Of a DNA stretch of 34,118 bases, positions 12,006-20,601 are shown one piece after another. The notes beneath the pieces are model-generated. The model ran no database searches and was not told where the DNA came from. It saw only the letters and a list, made by a program, of their open reading frames with translations. Made by a program: the position numbers and the translations under genes. Position 1 is the stretch's first letter. Each line of letters starts with the position of its first letter. This DNA comes from Halomonas heilongjiangensis (GTDB lineage: Bacteria > Pseudomonadota > Gammaproteobacteria > Pseudomonadales > Halomonadaceae): positions 1 through 34,118 of the forward strand of contig NZ_PNRE01000042.1 in NCBI RefSeq assembly GCF_002879645.1. Reading direction: 5' to 3'.

Positions 12006-12038
12006 GCGAAAGGCCGGCATCCAGTGCCGGCCTTTCGC
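12006..12038. terminator. Bidirectional terminator between purA and the exopolysaccharide operon
   Basis: A 14-bp perfect stem, GCGAAAGGCCGGCA (12006-12019) with 12025-12038, has a TCCAG loop. T-rich sequence follows on both strands (GTTTCC on +, TTTCGTT on -). It lies between convergent purA and the AlgK-like gene, so it can serve both. Confidence 0.8.
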
Positions 12039-12071
12039 GTTTCCACAGGACTCGTGCCGCGGGGCAGGGCG

Positions 12072-14753
12072 TCACTCGGTGGCGGCGATCTCGTCCGAGA
12101 GCAGGTCGTGCAGGGTCTCCAGGGCGATGTCGCTGTCGCCTTCCATCACCTCGTCGAGCCACAGCAGTGCCTGCTCGCGGTTGGCGTTCTCCAGGCCGTG
12201 GGCCGACAGGTAGGCCTCGGCCAGCGCCAGCCGGGCACTGGCGTGACCCTGATGGGCGGCCTGCAGCAGGTAGTCGGCCCCGCGGCGAGGGTCGCGCTCG
12301 AGCTGATCACCGCGCAGGTACTCGCGGCCCAGGGTCGCCTGGGCACCGGCGTGGCCCTGGTCGGCGGCCTCCTGCAGCAGCGTCACGCCCCGCTCGACAT
12401 CCTGGGGCATGCCGTCCTCGCCGCGCAGCAGCACACGACCGAGGTTGGCGCGGGAGGAGAGATCGCCGCCCTCCACCGCCCGGGTCAGCCACTCCTCGGC
12501 CTGGGCCGGGTCGGCCTCGACGCCATTGCCTTCCAGGTAGGCTTGGCCGAGCAACTGGGCGGCGTGGGGGTTGCCCGCCTCGGCGGCGGGACGCAGGTAG
12601 GCGAGCCCCTGCTCGGCATCGGCCTCGCCGTGCTCGCCGGTGAGATAGGCGCGGCCCAGGGCGAGGCGGGCGCCCTCGTGACCGGCATCCGCGGCTCCCT
12701 GCAGCAGCTGCAGGCCGCGCTGGGGGTCACTCTCGAGCAGCATCTCGCCGAACTCGGCCCTGGCCCCGGTATGGCCGGCGTTGGCGGCGCGCTCGAGCCA
12801 GGCCCTGGCATTCTCGCGGTTCTGCTCGACCCCTTGGCCGTGGAGGAAGGCGCGGCCCAGGTCGGCCATGGCGCCCGGATGGCCGTCCTCGGCGGCCTCG
12901 ACCAGGGCACGGATGTCGCCCTGGGCGCCACGATCCCGGTTGAGTCCGGTCAGGGCCTCGTCGGCGGAGGCGTGGCCGGCATCGCGGGCCCGGGTCAGCC
13001 AGCGGGAGGCGGCGTCGAGGTCCCGCGGCAGCCCCTGGCCGTCGCGGTAGGCGCGCCCCAGTACCACCATGGCGTAGGCGTCGCCCTGGTGAGCCGCCTG
13101 CTCGAGCAATTCCAGCCCCCGGCCGGGGTGCTCCTCGAGGGGGCCGGCGAGGTAGGCCTCGCCGAGCGTGGTCATGGCGCTGGTATCGCCGGCTTCCACC
13201 GCGGCCAGGAGCAGTTCCTCGCCACGACTGGGGTGGAAGGGCACCGCCTCGCCCTCGAGATGGGCCTCGCCGAGCAGCCGCAGGGCGCCGCTCTGCCCCT
13301 GGTCGATGGCCTCCCGCAGCAGTTCCTCGGCGCGACGGCCGTCGGCGGGCACGCCGCGGCCCTCGAGATAGGCGGCACCGAGCTGCTCGGTGGCCCAGGG
13401 GTGTCCGAGGTCGTGACCGCGCTCCAGGTACTCCATGGCCAGGTAGGGCTGGCTCGGCACCAGGTCATCGCCGAGGTAGATGTCCCCGAGGTACGCCAGG
13501 GCCAGCGGGTCGTCCTGTTCGGCGCCCCGCTCGAGCAGCTCGATGCCCCGAATGACGTCGGGAGAGGTGCTCATCGCCGTGTCGGCAAGTGTGGTGGATG
13601 GGGTGCCGGTGCCGTCATCCAGGTTGTCCGGTTCCATGAGACGGCCCCGCTTGCCGGCGTCATCGATCAGCGCCGCACCGAGGGCCACCATGGCATCCAC
13701 CGAGCCGGCCTCGATGGCACGGTTCAACCAGCGCTCGGCCTCGTCCCGCTGGGTCGGCCCCTGTTCCGGGTCGAGCAGCAGCCGGCCCAGCTGCGTCATG
13801 GCGTCCACATCGCCGCGCTCGGCCGCCGCCTCGAGCAGTTCCCGGCCGCGCTGAGGGTCGCTCTCCATCATCGCTCTGCCGGCCTGGCCCAGGGCGTCCT
13901 CATCCCCGGCCTCGGCGGCGCGTACCAGCCACTGCCGACGCCGCTCCGGCTGGTCACCGAGCAGGCCGTCCGGCGCATGAAGCCCGGCGAGCTGTCGCAT
14001 GGCGTTGGTATCGCCGGTGGCGGCCGTCTCCTCGAGCGTGGCGGCGTAGCGCTGGGCATAATCCATGGCGCGTTCCGGCTCTTCCGGCAGCCAGCCGCCG
14101 GGGCCATGGGCCTCGGCCAGGGCCCGCAGGGCCTGGGCATCCCCCCGCTCGGCGGCGCGGACATGGAGCTGTCGGGCCCGTTCGGGATCGGCACCCACGC
14201 CCTCGCCGCCCTCGGCCAGCAGCTCGGCGAGCATCGGCTCGGCGCGCTCCACACCCTCGCCCACGGCCTGGTCCAGCAGGTAATAGGCCAGCACGTCGTT
14301 GCGCTCGACGCCGTCCCCTTCCCGGTAGAGCTCGGCGAGGTTGAGCGAGGCGTTGCCGAGGACCGGCGACGGTCGCTCGATCGCCAGGCCGTAGAGCCTG
14401 GCGGCCTCGGCGGGATCCCGCTCGACCCCTTCGCCGGCGTCATACAGCTTGGCCATCTCGAAGTGGGCGGGGGGAATGTGGCGCGACATCAGCGGCTCGA
14501 GGCGCCCGATGGCCTCGTCGTACTGCCCGGCCTCGATCAGGTCCTGGATGCGGCTGATCCTGTTCCAGTCATCTCCCTCGATGGCAGCCTGGGGACCGCC
14601 ATTGAACCAGTCGGTGTAGCCGGCCGGCACGCCACGGGTGCCGTCGTTCGGCTGTCCCGGGGCAACACACCCGGCAAGGAGGGCCAGCAGGGCGGCCGAG
14701 GCCGTGAGCCGCAAGGGGGCGTGAGGGCGGAAGGTAGTGGCGGTCTTCTTCAT
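12072..14753 (-). CDS. AlgK-like outer-membrane lipoprotein with about 21 Sel1 repeats
   Basis: The protein has 893 residues starting at ATG 14753, which has GAGGA about 7 nt upstream. The signal peptide ends in the lipobox LLAG-C (Cys29); Val at +2 predicts outer-membrane sorting. From about residue 90 to the end I count some 21 Sel1/TPR-like units of about 36 residues (consensus A..LG.AYL.G.GVE.D...A..WL..AA..G), with a non-repeat linker near residues 355-400. AlgK of Pseudomonas is a Sel1-repeat lipoprotein of about 475 residues that helps assemble the AlgE secretion pore, so this would be nearly double length. It is the last gene of the operon, 38 nt after the AlgL-like gene. The role as periplasmic scaffold is inferred from context, since Sel1 proteins are functionally diverse. 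Confidence 0.72.
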   Translation of the reverse strand: MKKTATTFRPHAPLRLTASAALLALLAGCVAPGQPNDGTRGVPAGYTDWFNGGPQAAIEGDDWNRISRIQDLIEAGQYDEAIGRLEPLMSRHIPPAHFEMAKLYDAGEGVERDPAEAARLYGLAIERPSPVLGNASLNLAELYREGDGVERNDVLAYYLLDQAVGEGVERAEPMLAELLAEGGEGVGADPERARQLHVRAAERGDAQALRALAEAHGPGGWLPEEPERAMDYAQRYAATLEETAATGDTNAMRQLAGLHAPDGLLGDQPERRRQWLVRAAEAGDEDALGQAGRAMMESDPQRGRELLEAAAERGDVDAMTQLGRLLLDPEQGPTQRDEAERWLNRAIEAGSVDAMVALGAALIDDAGKRGRLMEPDNLDDGTGTPSTTLADTAMSTSPDVIRGIELLERGAEQDDPLALAYLGDIYLGDDLVPSQPYLAMEYLERGHDLGHPWATEQLGAAYLEGRGVPADGRRAEELLREAIDQGQSGALRLLGEAHLEGEAVPFHPSRGEELLLAAVEAGDTSAMTTLGEAYLAGPLEEHPGRGLELLEQAAHQGDAYAMVVLGRAYRDGQGLPRDLDAASRWLTRARDAGHASADEALTGLNRDRGAQGDIRALVEAAEDGHPGAMADLGRAFLHGQGVEQNRENARAWLERAANAGHTGARAEFGEMLLESDPQRGLQLLQGAADAGHEGARLALGRAYLTGEHGEADAEQGLAYLRPAAEAGNPHAAQLLGQAYLEGNGVEADPAQAEEWLTRAVEGGDLSSRANLGRVLLRGEDGMPQDVERGVTLLQEAADQGHAGAQATLGREYLRGDQLERDPRRGADYLLQAAHQGHASARLALAEAYLSAHGLENANREQALLWLDEVMEGDSDIALETLHDLLSDEIAATE

Positions 14754-14791
14754 GGAGAGTTCCTCGTTGAGCGGATGGACGACCGCGGGCA

Positions 14792-16054
14792 TCACTGCTG
14801 GCCGAGGCCGCGGAAGGCCTCGGTCTGGCGCTGTTCCTCGTCTTGGTGGACGTGGGTCTGGGCGTCGGGCGACATGAAGTAGAGCGTGGCGTAGCCCCCG
14901 GCGCTGCGGTTGTAGAGCGGGCGTACCCGGGTCACGAAGTCGTCGACGCGCGAGTCGTCGAAACGGGTCTGGTAGATCTCCATCCAGGTGAAGTACTGGG
15001 GGTCCTTGAGAAAGCCGGTGTACTGCTCGAGGGGGGCGTAGTCACCCAGTGCCGCCGGGTCCTCGAGGATCTCGAACAGGAAGTCGACGCCGTCGTGGAT
15101 GGTGCGCCCCTCTATCTCGAGGTCGAAGATCTCCTCGTAGCCCTGGCGGGCGACCACCTGCATGTTGGTCACCAGGTAGAGCAGGGCATAGTTCTGGTAG
15201 TGGGTGGCGCGTCGGCCACGGTTCACCTCCAGCGGCAAGGCGCCTTGATCGGTCATGTCGTGCAGGGCGGAGTAGATGGCGCTGACCCCGAAGCGGAACA
15301 GCTCGTCGTCCTCGGTGAGCACGCCGATCACGCTGCCGTACAGGGCGCGCCGGTAGAAGTGGTTGTTGCAGCAGCTGTTGTCGGGCTCGCCGGGAATGTC
15401 CGCATGGAGGTGGGCGAGCTCGTTGAGCCAGGCCTCCAGACGCTCGCGCTCCTCCTCCAGGCCCTCGACATAGGGGCGCACCACGGAGTAGGCCATGCCG
15501 GCGGCGAACAGCATCGATTCGGTGGCGAACCACGCCTGGGGCTGCATGGAGTCGTAATGGAAGTCGGTGAGCGCCTCGGCCTCGGCCCAGTGATCCAGAT
15601 AGCGGACCAGGCACTCGGCGTAGTAGTCGTCGCCACTGGCGACGAAGGCGCCGGCCAGCATCGAGACGTTGTCCTCGAAGCGGAACAATGGCTCCGAGGC
15701 GAGCTCCCACTCCTCCGGATTGGGGTAGTAGCCGGGGATCCGCACCCGGGTGGTGATGGGCTCGTACTCCAGCAACTGCTGGCAGCTCGGCCCCTGAGCG
15801 AGTTGATCGATCTCCTGCAGCAGGATGGAGCTGTCGACCCGGTCGAGCTCGCTCATGCGCGCGGCCACGTCGAAGTAGCCGGCATCCGGCTCGTTGACCC
15901 GGTACTCGGAGAGGTCCAGGGCTTCCCGCTCCTCCCGGCTGAGCAGCTCGCTTTCGTCGGCGCCGGCGGTGGTCCCTGCCCCGGCGAGCAGCAGCGCCAG
16001 GAGCACGGGCCGCGGGCAGCGCGACAGTAGGGCTCGGAGTCGGGCATGGGGCAT
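14792..16054 (-). CDS. AlgL-like polysaccharide lyase (PL5-type), periplasmic
   Basis: The protein has 420 residues with an N-terminal signal peptide (about 1-32). The (alpha/alpha)-toroid lyase domain shows NNH at 230-232 and NRGRRATHYQNYA with Arg279 and Tyr286. Spacing His232-Tyr286 (54) and Arg279-Tyr286 (7) equals that of His192, Arg239 and Tyr246 recalled for PL5 alginate lyase A1-III, so the active site looks intact. YLDHWAEAEAL matches the AlgL helix around LDWLSSWA. In alginate producers AlgL clears polymer stranded in the periplasm; some PL5 enzymes (Stenotrophomonas Smlt1473) degrade polyglucuronate as well. It is longer than Pseudomonas AlgL (about 370 aa). It lies between the PL14 lyase and the AlgK-like gene. 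Substrate is inferred, not shown. Confidence 0.8.
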   Translation of the reverse strand: MPHARLRALLSRCPRPVLLALLLAGAGTTAGADESELLSREEREALDLSEYRVNEPDAGYFDVAARMSELDRVDSSILLQEIDQLAQGPSCQQLLEYEPITTRVRIPGYYPNPEEWELASEPLFRFEDNVSMLAGAFVASGDDYYAECLVRYLDHWAEAEALTDFHYDSMQPQAWFATESMLFAAGMAYSVVRPYVEGLEEERERLEAWLNELAHLHADIPGEPDNSCCNNHFYRRALYGSVIGVLTEDDELFRFGVSAIYSALHDMTDQGALPLEVNRGRRATHYQNYALLYLVTNMQVVARQGYEEIFDLEIEGRTIHDGVDFLFEILEDPAALGDYAPLEQYTGFLKDPQYFTWMEIYQTRFDDSRVDDFVTRVRPLYNRSAGGYATLYFMSPDAQTHVHQDEEQRQTEAFRGLGQQ

Positions 16055-16135
16055 GGTCGGGGTCGCTCCCTGGTCGGTCGTTGGTCGGAAAGGCGCTCTG
16101 GGCGGTGCTGGAGGTGGATGCCGAATCCGCGGGGG

Positions 16136-17017
16136 TCAGTCACTCGGCCCGTAGAGGCGGAAGGCGGCGAAATCCGCGTACTGATCTCGAGGGGTGCGCC
16201 ATTCGCCCCCGCTGCCGCCGAAGAAGGTCGAGAACATCAGGCCATCGATGGTCAGCTCGGGCGTGGTGCGATAGACGATATCGCGCTGCTCGAGCACTGG
16301 CTGGCCATCGATCCATAGCCGGGCCAGCCCGTTCGCCTCTCCGGGATCGTTGAGTACGATCTCCTGCTCGATGGTCACCCACTGGCCGCTGGGAAAGGTC
16401 CAGGCCCCGCGACCCACCGAGGTGCCTTCCTGGTCGACCACGTATTCGTAGAGCTCGCCCTGGCCCTGCTCGCGCCACATCAGGCGCATGGAGAAGCCGT
16501 TCTCGCCGTCGGCGGTCTCGCCGCCGCTGGGTGCTTCGCCGCCGTAGAGGCCGGGCAGCTTGCCTCCCTTGACGAAGTCGAAGCCGGGCTCGAAGCGTAC
16601 CCGATAGGTCAGGCAGGCCCGTTCGGCGCCGGCCAGGGCCGCGGGTTCGGTATAGAAACCGGCACCGCCTTCCTCGTCGTCACCCGGCGAGGAGGTGCCT
16701 TCGGGATAGTGGACGCGAATGCCGGGTTCGCCGAGACCCGTCTGTCCGGCTCCCAGCCGTTCCACGTTCTTCTCGGTGCCCCAGTGGCGACGGGTATCGA
16801 ACCCCTCGCGGACGGCGTCATGGCCGTTCCCGGCGTCGCTGGGACGGGGAGAATCGACCTCGATGTAGCGCGCCGAGCAGACCCCGGCCTGGGGCGTGCC
16901 CAGCGAGGCCTCGTCGATATCGTCGGCCTGTACCGCCCAGGGGGTGAGGGCCGTCAGCAGCAATGCCAGATGCAGGCCGGTGATGGGGCGGGCGAAGGAA
17001 TGGGTGTCCAAGGACAT
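16136..17017 (-). CDS. PL14-type polysaccharide lyase, secreted or periplasmic
   Basis: The protein has 293 residues and starts at ATG 17017 with AGGAGG just upstream. A signal peptide runs to about Ala31. The beta-jelly-roll domain carries KGGKLPGLYGG (150-160), FSMRLMW with Ser176 and Arg178, and ELYEY with Tyr190 and Tyr192. The S-x-R, 12-residue gap and Y-x-Y pattern equals the catalytic set recalled for PL14 enzymes (vAL-1 Ser219/Arg221/Tyr233/Tyr235; AkAly30 Ser126/Arg128/Tyr140/Tyr142), with a Lys upstream in the same strand. Characterised PL14 members cleave alginate or polyglucuronate by beta-elimination. It lies 68 nt after alg44. A polymer-trimming or escape role is inferred; it is not part of canonical alginate operons. 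Confidence 0.75.
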   Translation of the reverse strand: MSLDTHSFARPITGLHLALLLTALTPWAVQADDIDEASLGTPQAGVCSARYIEVDSPRPSDAGNGHDAVREGFDTRRHWGTEKNVERLGAGQTGLGEPGIRVHYPEGTSSPGDDEEGGAGFYTEPAALAGAERACLTYRVRFEPGFDFVKGGKLPGLYGGEAPSGGETADGENGFSMRLMWREQGQGELYEYVVDQEGTSVGRGAWTFPSGQWVTIEQEIVLNDPGEANGLARLWIDGQPVLEQRDIVYRTTPELTIDGLMFSTFFGGSGGEWRTPRDQYADFAAFRLYGPSD

Positions 17018-17085
17018 GGTGCCTCCTGGCTGGATGATCGCCCGCGACGCCTGGCGCCGCGGGGCCTGGATCGTATGGCGACGCC

Positions 17086-18636
17086 TCAGCCGGTGTCGCC
17101 GTCGTCTTCCTCCATGGCGGCGCGATAGATGCGATCGCCGAACTGGATCACCGCCCGGGCGCCCTGCCAGACCCACTCGGCGGCGGCGCCCAGTAGCGGA
17201 GCCTCGGTGAAGCGCACGTCCACCGGCTGGCCAACGCTTTCCGCCGGCAGGTCGCGCTCGGGTACCAGCAGCACGCTGGCGACGTTCTGCTGTTGGCGGA
17301 CCCAACTGGGGAAGCCCGCCCTGGGCTGGCGTTCCACGTCGAGGGCGACATTGCGCACCCGCGCGCGAATCGGTTCCGTGGCATTGGGCAGGGCGATGTA
17401 GGCCAACTGGTTGGGTTCGATGCGGGCGATGTCACCCATGTGCACCAACGCTTCGACCAGCACGTCGTCCTTGCCGGTGCGGATCAGGGTCATGATCCGT
17501 TCGCTCTCGTTGATGTAGGTGCCGTCGGCGCTGCTCAGCGCCCAGGCCACCAGGCAATCGCAGGGGCTGTAGATGTCGTTGTTGGCCTTGCGCGCCTCCA
17601 GGGCGGTGATGCGTGAGCTCTCGTAGTCGCGGGCCGTCTCGAACTGCTCGATGCGTGCCCGGGCGATCTCGGGCGAGACCGACTCGAAGGTGAGGGTATC
17701 GCCGCTCGCCGGCTGGGCGGAGTTGGCCAGGCTGACCTCCTGGCCGCCGCCATCGAGGTGTTCCTGGAGGTTCTCGATCAGCCGGTTGTTGTAGCGCTGG
17801 GCGGCATCGGCCAGGATCAGGTCCGATTCCAGGTCACTGTTCTCGACGTTGGTGAGCAACTGGTCACGCTCGACCCGGTCGCCGGCCTGCAGCTCATGGG
17901 CGGCGAGGATGCCGGCCCCGGGGGCGCGGATGTCGATGCGCGGTGCGGTCACGGCGGCGAAGCTCGGCTCGATCATCATGAAGTTGCGGTAGGCCGTGGC
18001 GGCGGCTACCAGGGCCAGCACCCCGATGGCCGCGAACAGCATCACGTAGCGGCGCATGGGCCGCGGCGGCCGCGACGAGGGCAGGGGCTTGGCGACCCCG
18101 GCCTGGCGCTGGCGCGGCGTCTGGGGGTCTTCGCCGGCCATCAGCGCCTCGACACTGGCGGTGCGTCCGCTCAGGCAGCTGCGGATCACCTGGCGCAGCA
18201 GCTCCCGGTGCTGCGGCTCCATGTCGACGATCTCGAACGCCGCCTTGTAGCCACGACCGCTCGGTTCGGGCATGGTACGGCGGCACTCGGCGCGCAGCGG
18301 AATGATCAGCTCGGTGGGGCCGGCCATCATCAGCAGCGACGCCGAGACCGTCTCGCCAGGCTGGAAGGCGCGGTTGCAGTAGAGGGCGAAGCCGCCCAGC
18401 GACACATCGGCACCGGTCAGCGTGGTGTCGTCATCCAGCCTGACCCGGAAGGGCGGCGAGACGCGGATATGACGCCGCTCGTCGCGGCGCTCGTGCTGGA
18501 TCCGGTCGCCATTCGCCTGGTGGGCATGGCCATGGGGAGCCTCGTCCCATGCCGCATGACGGTCGCCGCCGGGGGGTGTCCCCAGGGTGGGTTCGTGTCG
18601 ATCCTGATCGCGGGGATCGGAAAAGTGCTCAGCCAT
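17086..18636 (-). CDS. alg44: Alg44-like c-di-GMP-binding polymerase co-subunit
   Basis: The protein has 516 residues (Pseudomonas Alg44 has 389). An extra His/Asp-rich, probably disordered N-terminus (1-50) precedes a PilZ domain (about 51-155) with both c-di-GMP signatures intact: RRHIR (54-58, RxxxR) and DVSLGG (77-82, D-x-S-x-x-G). One membrane segment lies at about 197-215. A periplasmic membrane-fusion (HlyD-like) part follows, with a lipoyl half-motif IRAPGAGILAAHELQAGDRV, a coiled coil and a second half near ANNDIYSPCDCLVAW. Alg44 binds c-di-GMP in the cytoplasm to switch on Alg8 and bridges towards the periplasm. It starts 18 nt after alg8. Polymer output is thus predicted to depend on c-di-GMP. 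Confidence 0.87.
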   Translation of the reverse strand: MAEHFSDPRDQDRHEPTLGTPPGGDRHAAWDEAPHGHAHQANGDRIQHERRDERRHIRVSPPFRVRLDDDTTLTGADVSLGGFALYCNRAFQPGETVSASLLMMAGPTELIIPLRAECRRTMPEPSGRGYKAAFEIVDMEPQHRELLRQVIRSCLSGRTASVEALMAGEDPQTPRQRQAGVAKPLPSSRPPRPMRRYVMLFAAIGVLALVAAATAYRNFMMIEPSFAAVTAPRIDIRAPGAGILAAHELQAGDRVERDQLLTNVENSDLESDLILADAAQRYNNRLIENLQEHLDGGGQEVSLANSAQPASGDTLTFESVSPEIARARIEQFETARDYESSRITALEARKANNDIYSPCDCLVAWALSSADGTYINESERIMTLIRTGKDDVLVEALVHMGDIARIEPNQLAYIALPNATEPIRARVRNVALDVERQPRAGFPSWVRQQQNVASVLLVPERDLPAESVGQPVDVRFTEAPLLGAAAEWVWQGARAVIQFGDRIYRAAMEEDDGDTG

Positions 18637-18654
18637 CCGTTGGTGTCTCCTTGT

Positions 18655-20592
18655 TCAGGGGCCGGCCGTGGCCACGGCCTCCATGATGGGGTCGGCCTCG
18701 ACCCTCAGGCGAACGTTGACGAGGGTCAGACGATGTTGGTCCAGGGTCAGGGCGCAGCTCGCCTCGGGGGTGCACAACGCCATCTCCTCGATGGCCGTGC
18801 CGTTCGGCCCCTCGATGCGCTCGGCGACCCCCGGGCTGAGGGCCAGGGTGGTGGAACGCGAACCGTTGGCGCCGTCGATGCGCTCGGCCCGTATCGCGTC
18901 AGGGTCCTTCAGGGGCTCGAGCAGTGCCTCGTTCACCCGGAAGCTGCCGGCGGGCAACCGGACCGTGCCACCGTCGGGCAGGGTGGTGATGACCTGCGAC
19001 AACCAGCGGTTGACGTTCTCGGGCGCCTCGGAACCCGTGACGCCCGTGTCGCGGGCGATCGAGAGCGACATGCGGTCGGGTGGGGCGAGGACGCCGGTGG
19101 TGAGGATCAGCACGAACAGCAGCACGCCGTAGGCGAAGCCATGCAGGACATGCCCCATGTGGCGCTGGCGGCGCGCCGCGACCGGATCGTCGGGCTCGCC
19201 GGCGGAGATCCCCTGGCGCGACCACTTCTGGCGGTTGAAACGGAAGCTGACGTAGGTCTTGAGGATGGCCCCCCAGACCTGGTTGTAGTAGATCAACGGG
19301 ATCCACAGCAGGCTGTAGCGCCCCCGCTGCCAGGCCAGGATCAGGGTGGCGATGCCACGGGTGAAGAGGATCCACAGCAGGTAGGCGAAGATGAACGAGG
19401 GACGCACGAAGAGCGTGACCAGGAGCGCCACCGTGGGGCCGATCAGCGTGGTCCACATGGAGAGCCGCTGGTCGACCAGGCTCCACCAGGCGAACATCCC
19501 CATGGGGCGGGGGCCGAGGGCGATGGCCCGATTGCTGGTGCGGAGCATGTTGCCGTACCAGCGCCGCATCAGGTCGGTGGTCGAGGCGAAGAAGCGCCGC
19601 CGGTCGGGCAGCTCCTCGAACCCCGAGACGTAGACGTCGGGGATGTAGCGCATCCGCCAACCGTTCTTCAGCAGCCAGTACCAGGTCGACTTGTCGTCAC
19701 CGGAGAGGAACTTGAAGCGACCGAAGCGCCAGTGCTCGACCTGGTCGTTCTCGACCAGGTCGATGAAGTCCGGCTGCATCGCCAGGTCGGCGCGAAAGGC
19801 GCTGTAGCGACCGGTGAGCACCAGCAGTCGATTGGAGACGGACAACGAGCTCATCACCAGGTGGCGCTGGGCGTAGCGCAGGTCGTACCACTCGCGCGTG
19901 GCGTCGCCACCGGTGACGATGGCGCTGTTGTTGGTGGTCAGCGCCCCCAGGTCCGGGTCGGCCTGGAAGAACGACAGCGAATGCTTCAGGGTGCCGGGTT
20001 CCAGGCGGATGTCGCCGTCCATGGAGACCAGCAGTGCCCCGGGTTCCGGCAGCCGCCGCGAGATCGCCCGCAGCACCTCGGCCATGGCCGAGCGCTTGCC
20101 GTCCCCCTTCTGGAACATGTAGCGCACCTCGACGTTGTCGGGCCAGCCGTGGTCGTCCATCACGTGGGTGATGACGTCGACGTCGGTGCGATCCGAGATC
20201 GAGGCGAAGAGGGTGGTGGGCACCCCATAGTCGACGAGCTCGCGCACCAGGGCATCGTAGACCCGGAAGTTCACTTCCGGGTCGATGCGGAAGGAGGTGC
20301 AGAGCACGTAGAGCTCCGGCGGTCGCGATACCTCCGCGGCCGCATCGGCCTCGGCCCGCAGTCGCGGGAAGAGGTGGCGGTTGTACCACACCGAACGCAG
20401 GGCCTGGACCAGCCACCAGGAGTAGCGCCAGGCGCCCACGGCACCGATGGCGAAGAAGAAGCTCTTCGACTCGGCGCTGAAGACCTCCGGCGGCAGCTCG
20501 ACGATCACCACCACCAGCAGGGCCAGGACCAGGATCAGGGCGGTGATCTCCGTCACCCGGCTGGCGACGGCGCGGTCAAGGGGCGGATTCAT
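18655..20592 (-). CDS. alg8: Alg8-like membrane glycosyltransferase (GT2) with C-terminal extension
   Basis: The protein has 645 residues (Pseudomonas Alg8 has about 494). Two N-terminal membrane segments (about 16-32, 45-65) precede a GT2 domain with MDGD (191-194, DxD), LGALTTNN, RYAQRH, LTGRYSAFRAD, HWRFGRFKFLSGDDKSTW (catalytic Asp region 297-300) and RRWYGN (343-348). Further membrane segments follow (to about 446, then 483-503). Similarity to Alg8 is extensive, including the QRLSMWT and YYNQ...LK.YV.FR..RQ.W.RQ stretches. Residues 504-645 are extra and lie after the last membrane segment. The enzyme polymerises a uronic acid across the inner membrane with Alg44. Acceptance of UDP-GlcA rather than GDP-ManA is inferred from the upstream ugd. 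GAGGAG precedes ATG 20592. Confidence 0.88.
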   Translation of the reverse strand: MNPPLDRAVASRVTEITALILVLALLVVVIVELPPEVFSAESKSFFFAIGAVGAWRYSWWLVQALRSVWYNRHLFPRLRAEADAAAEVSRPPELYVLCTSFRIDPEVNFRVYDALVRELVDYGVPTTLFASISDRTDVDVITHVMDDHGWPDNVEVRYMFQKGDGKRSAMAEVLRAISRRLPEPGALLVSMDGDIRLEPGTLKHSLSFFQADPDLGALTTNNSAIVTGGDATREWYDLRYAQRHLVMSSLSVSNRLLVLTGRYSAFRADLAMQPDFIDLVENDQVEHWRFGRFKFLSGDDKSTWYWLLKNGWRMRYIPDVYVSGFEELPDRRRFFASTTDLMRRWYGNMLRTSNRAIALGPRPMGMFAWWSLVDQRLSMWTTLIGPTVALLVTLFVRPSFIFAYLLWILFTRGIATLILAWQRGRYSLLWIPLIYYNQVWGAILKTYVSFRFNRQKWSRQGISAGEPDDPVAARRQRHMGHVLHGFAYGVLLFVLILTTGVLAPPDRMSLSIARDTGVTGSEAPENVNRWLSQVITTLPDGGTVRLPAGSFRVNEALLEPLKDPDAIRAERIDGANGSRSTTLALSPGVAERIEGPNGTAIEEMALCTPEASCALTLDQHRLTLVNVRLRVEADPIMEAVATAGP

Positions 20593-20601
20593 CTCGACTC
20601 C

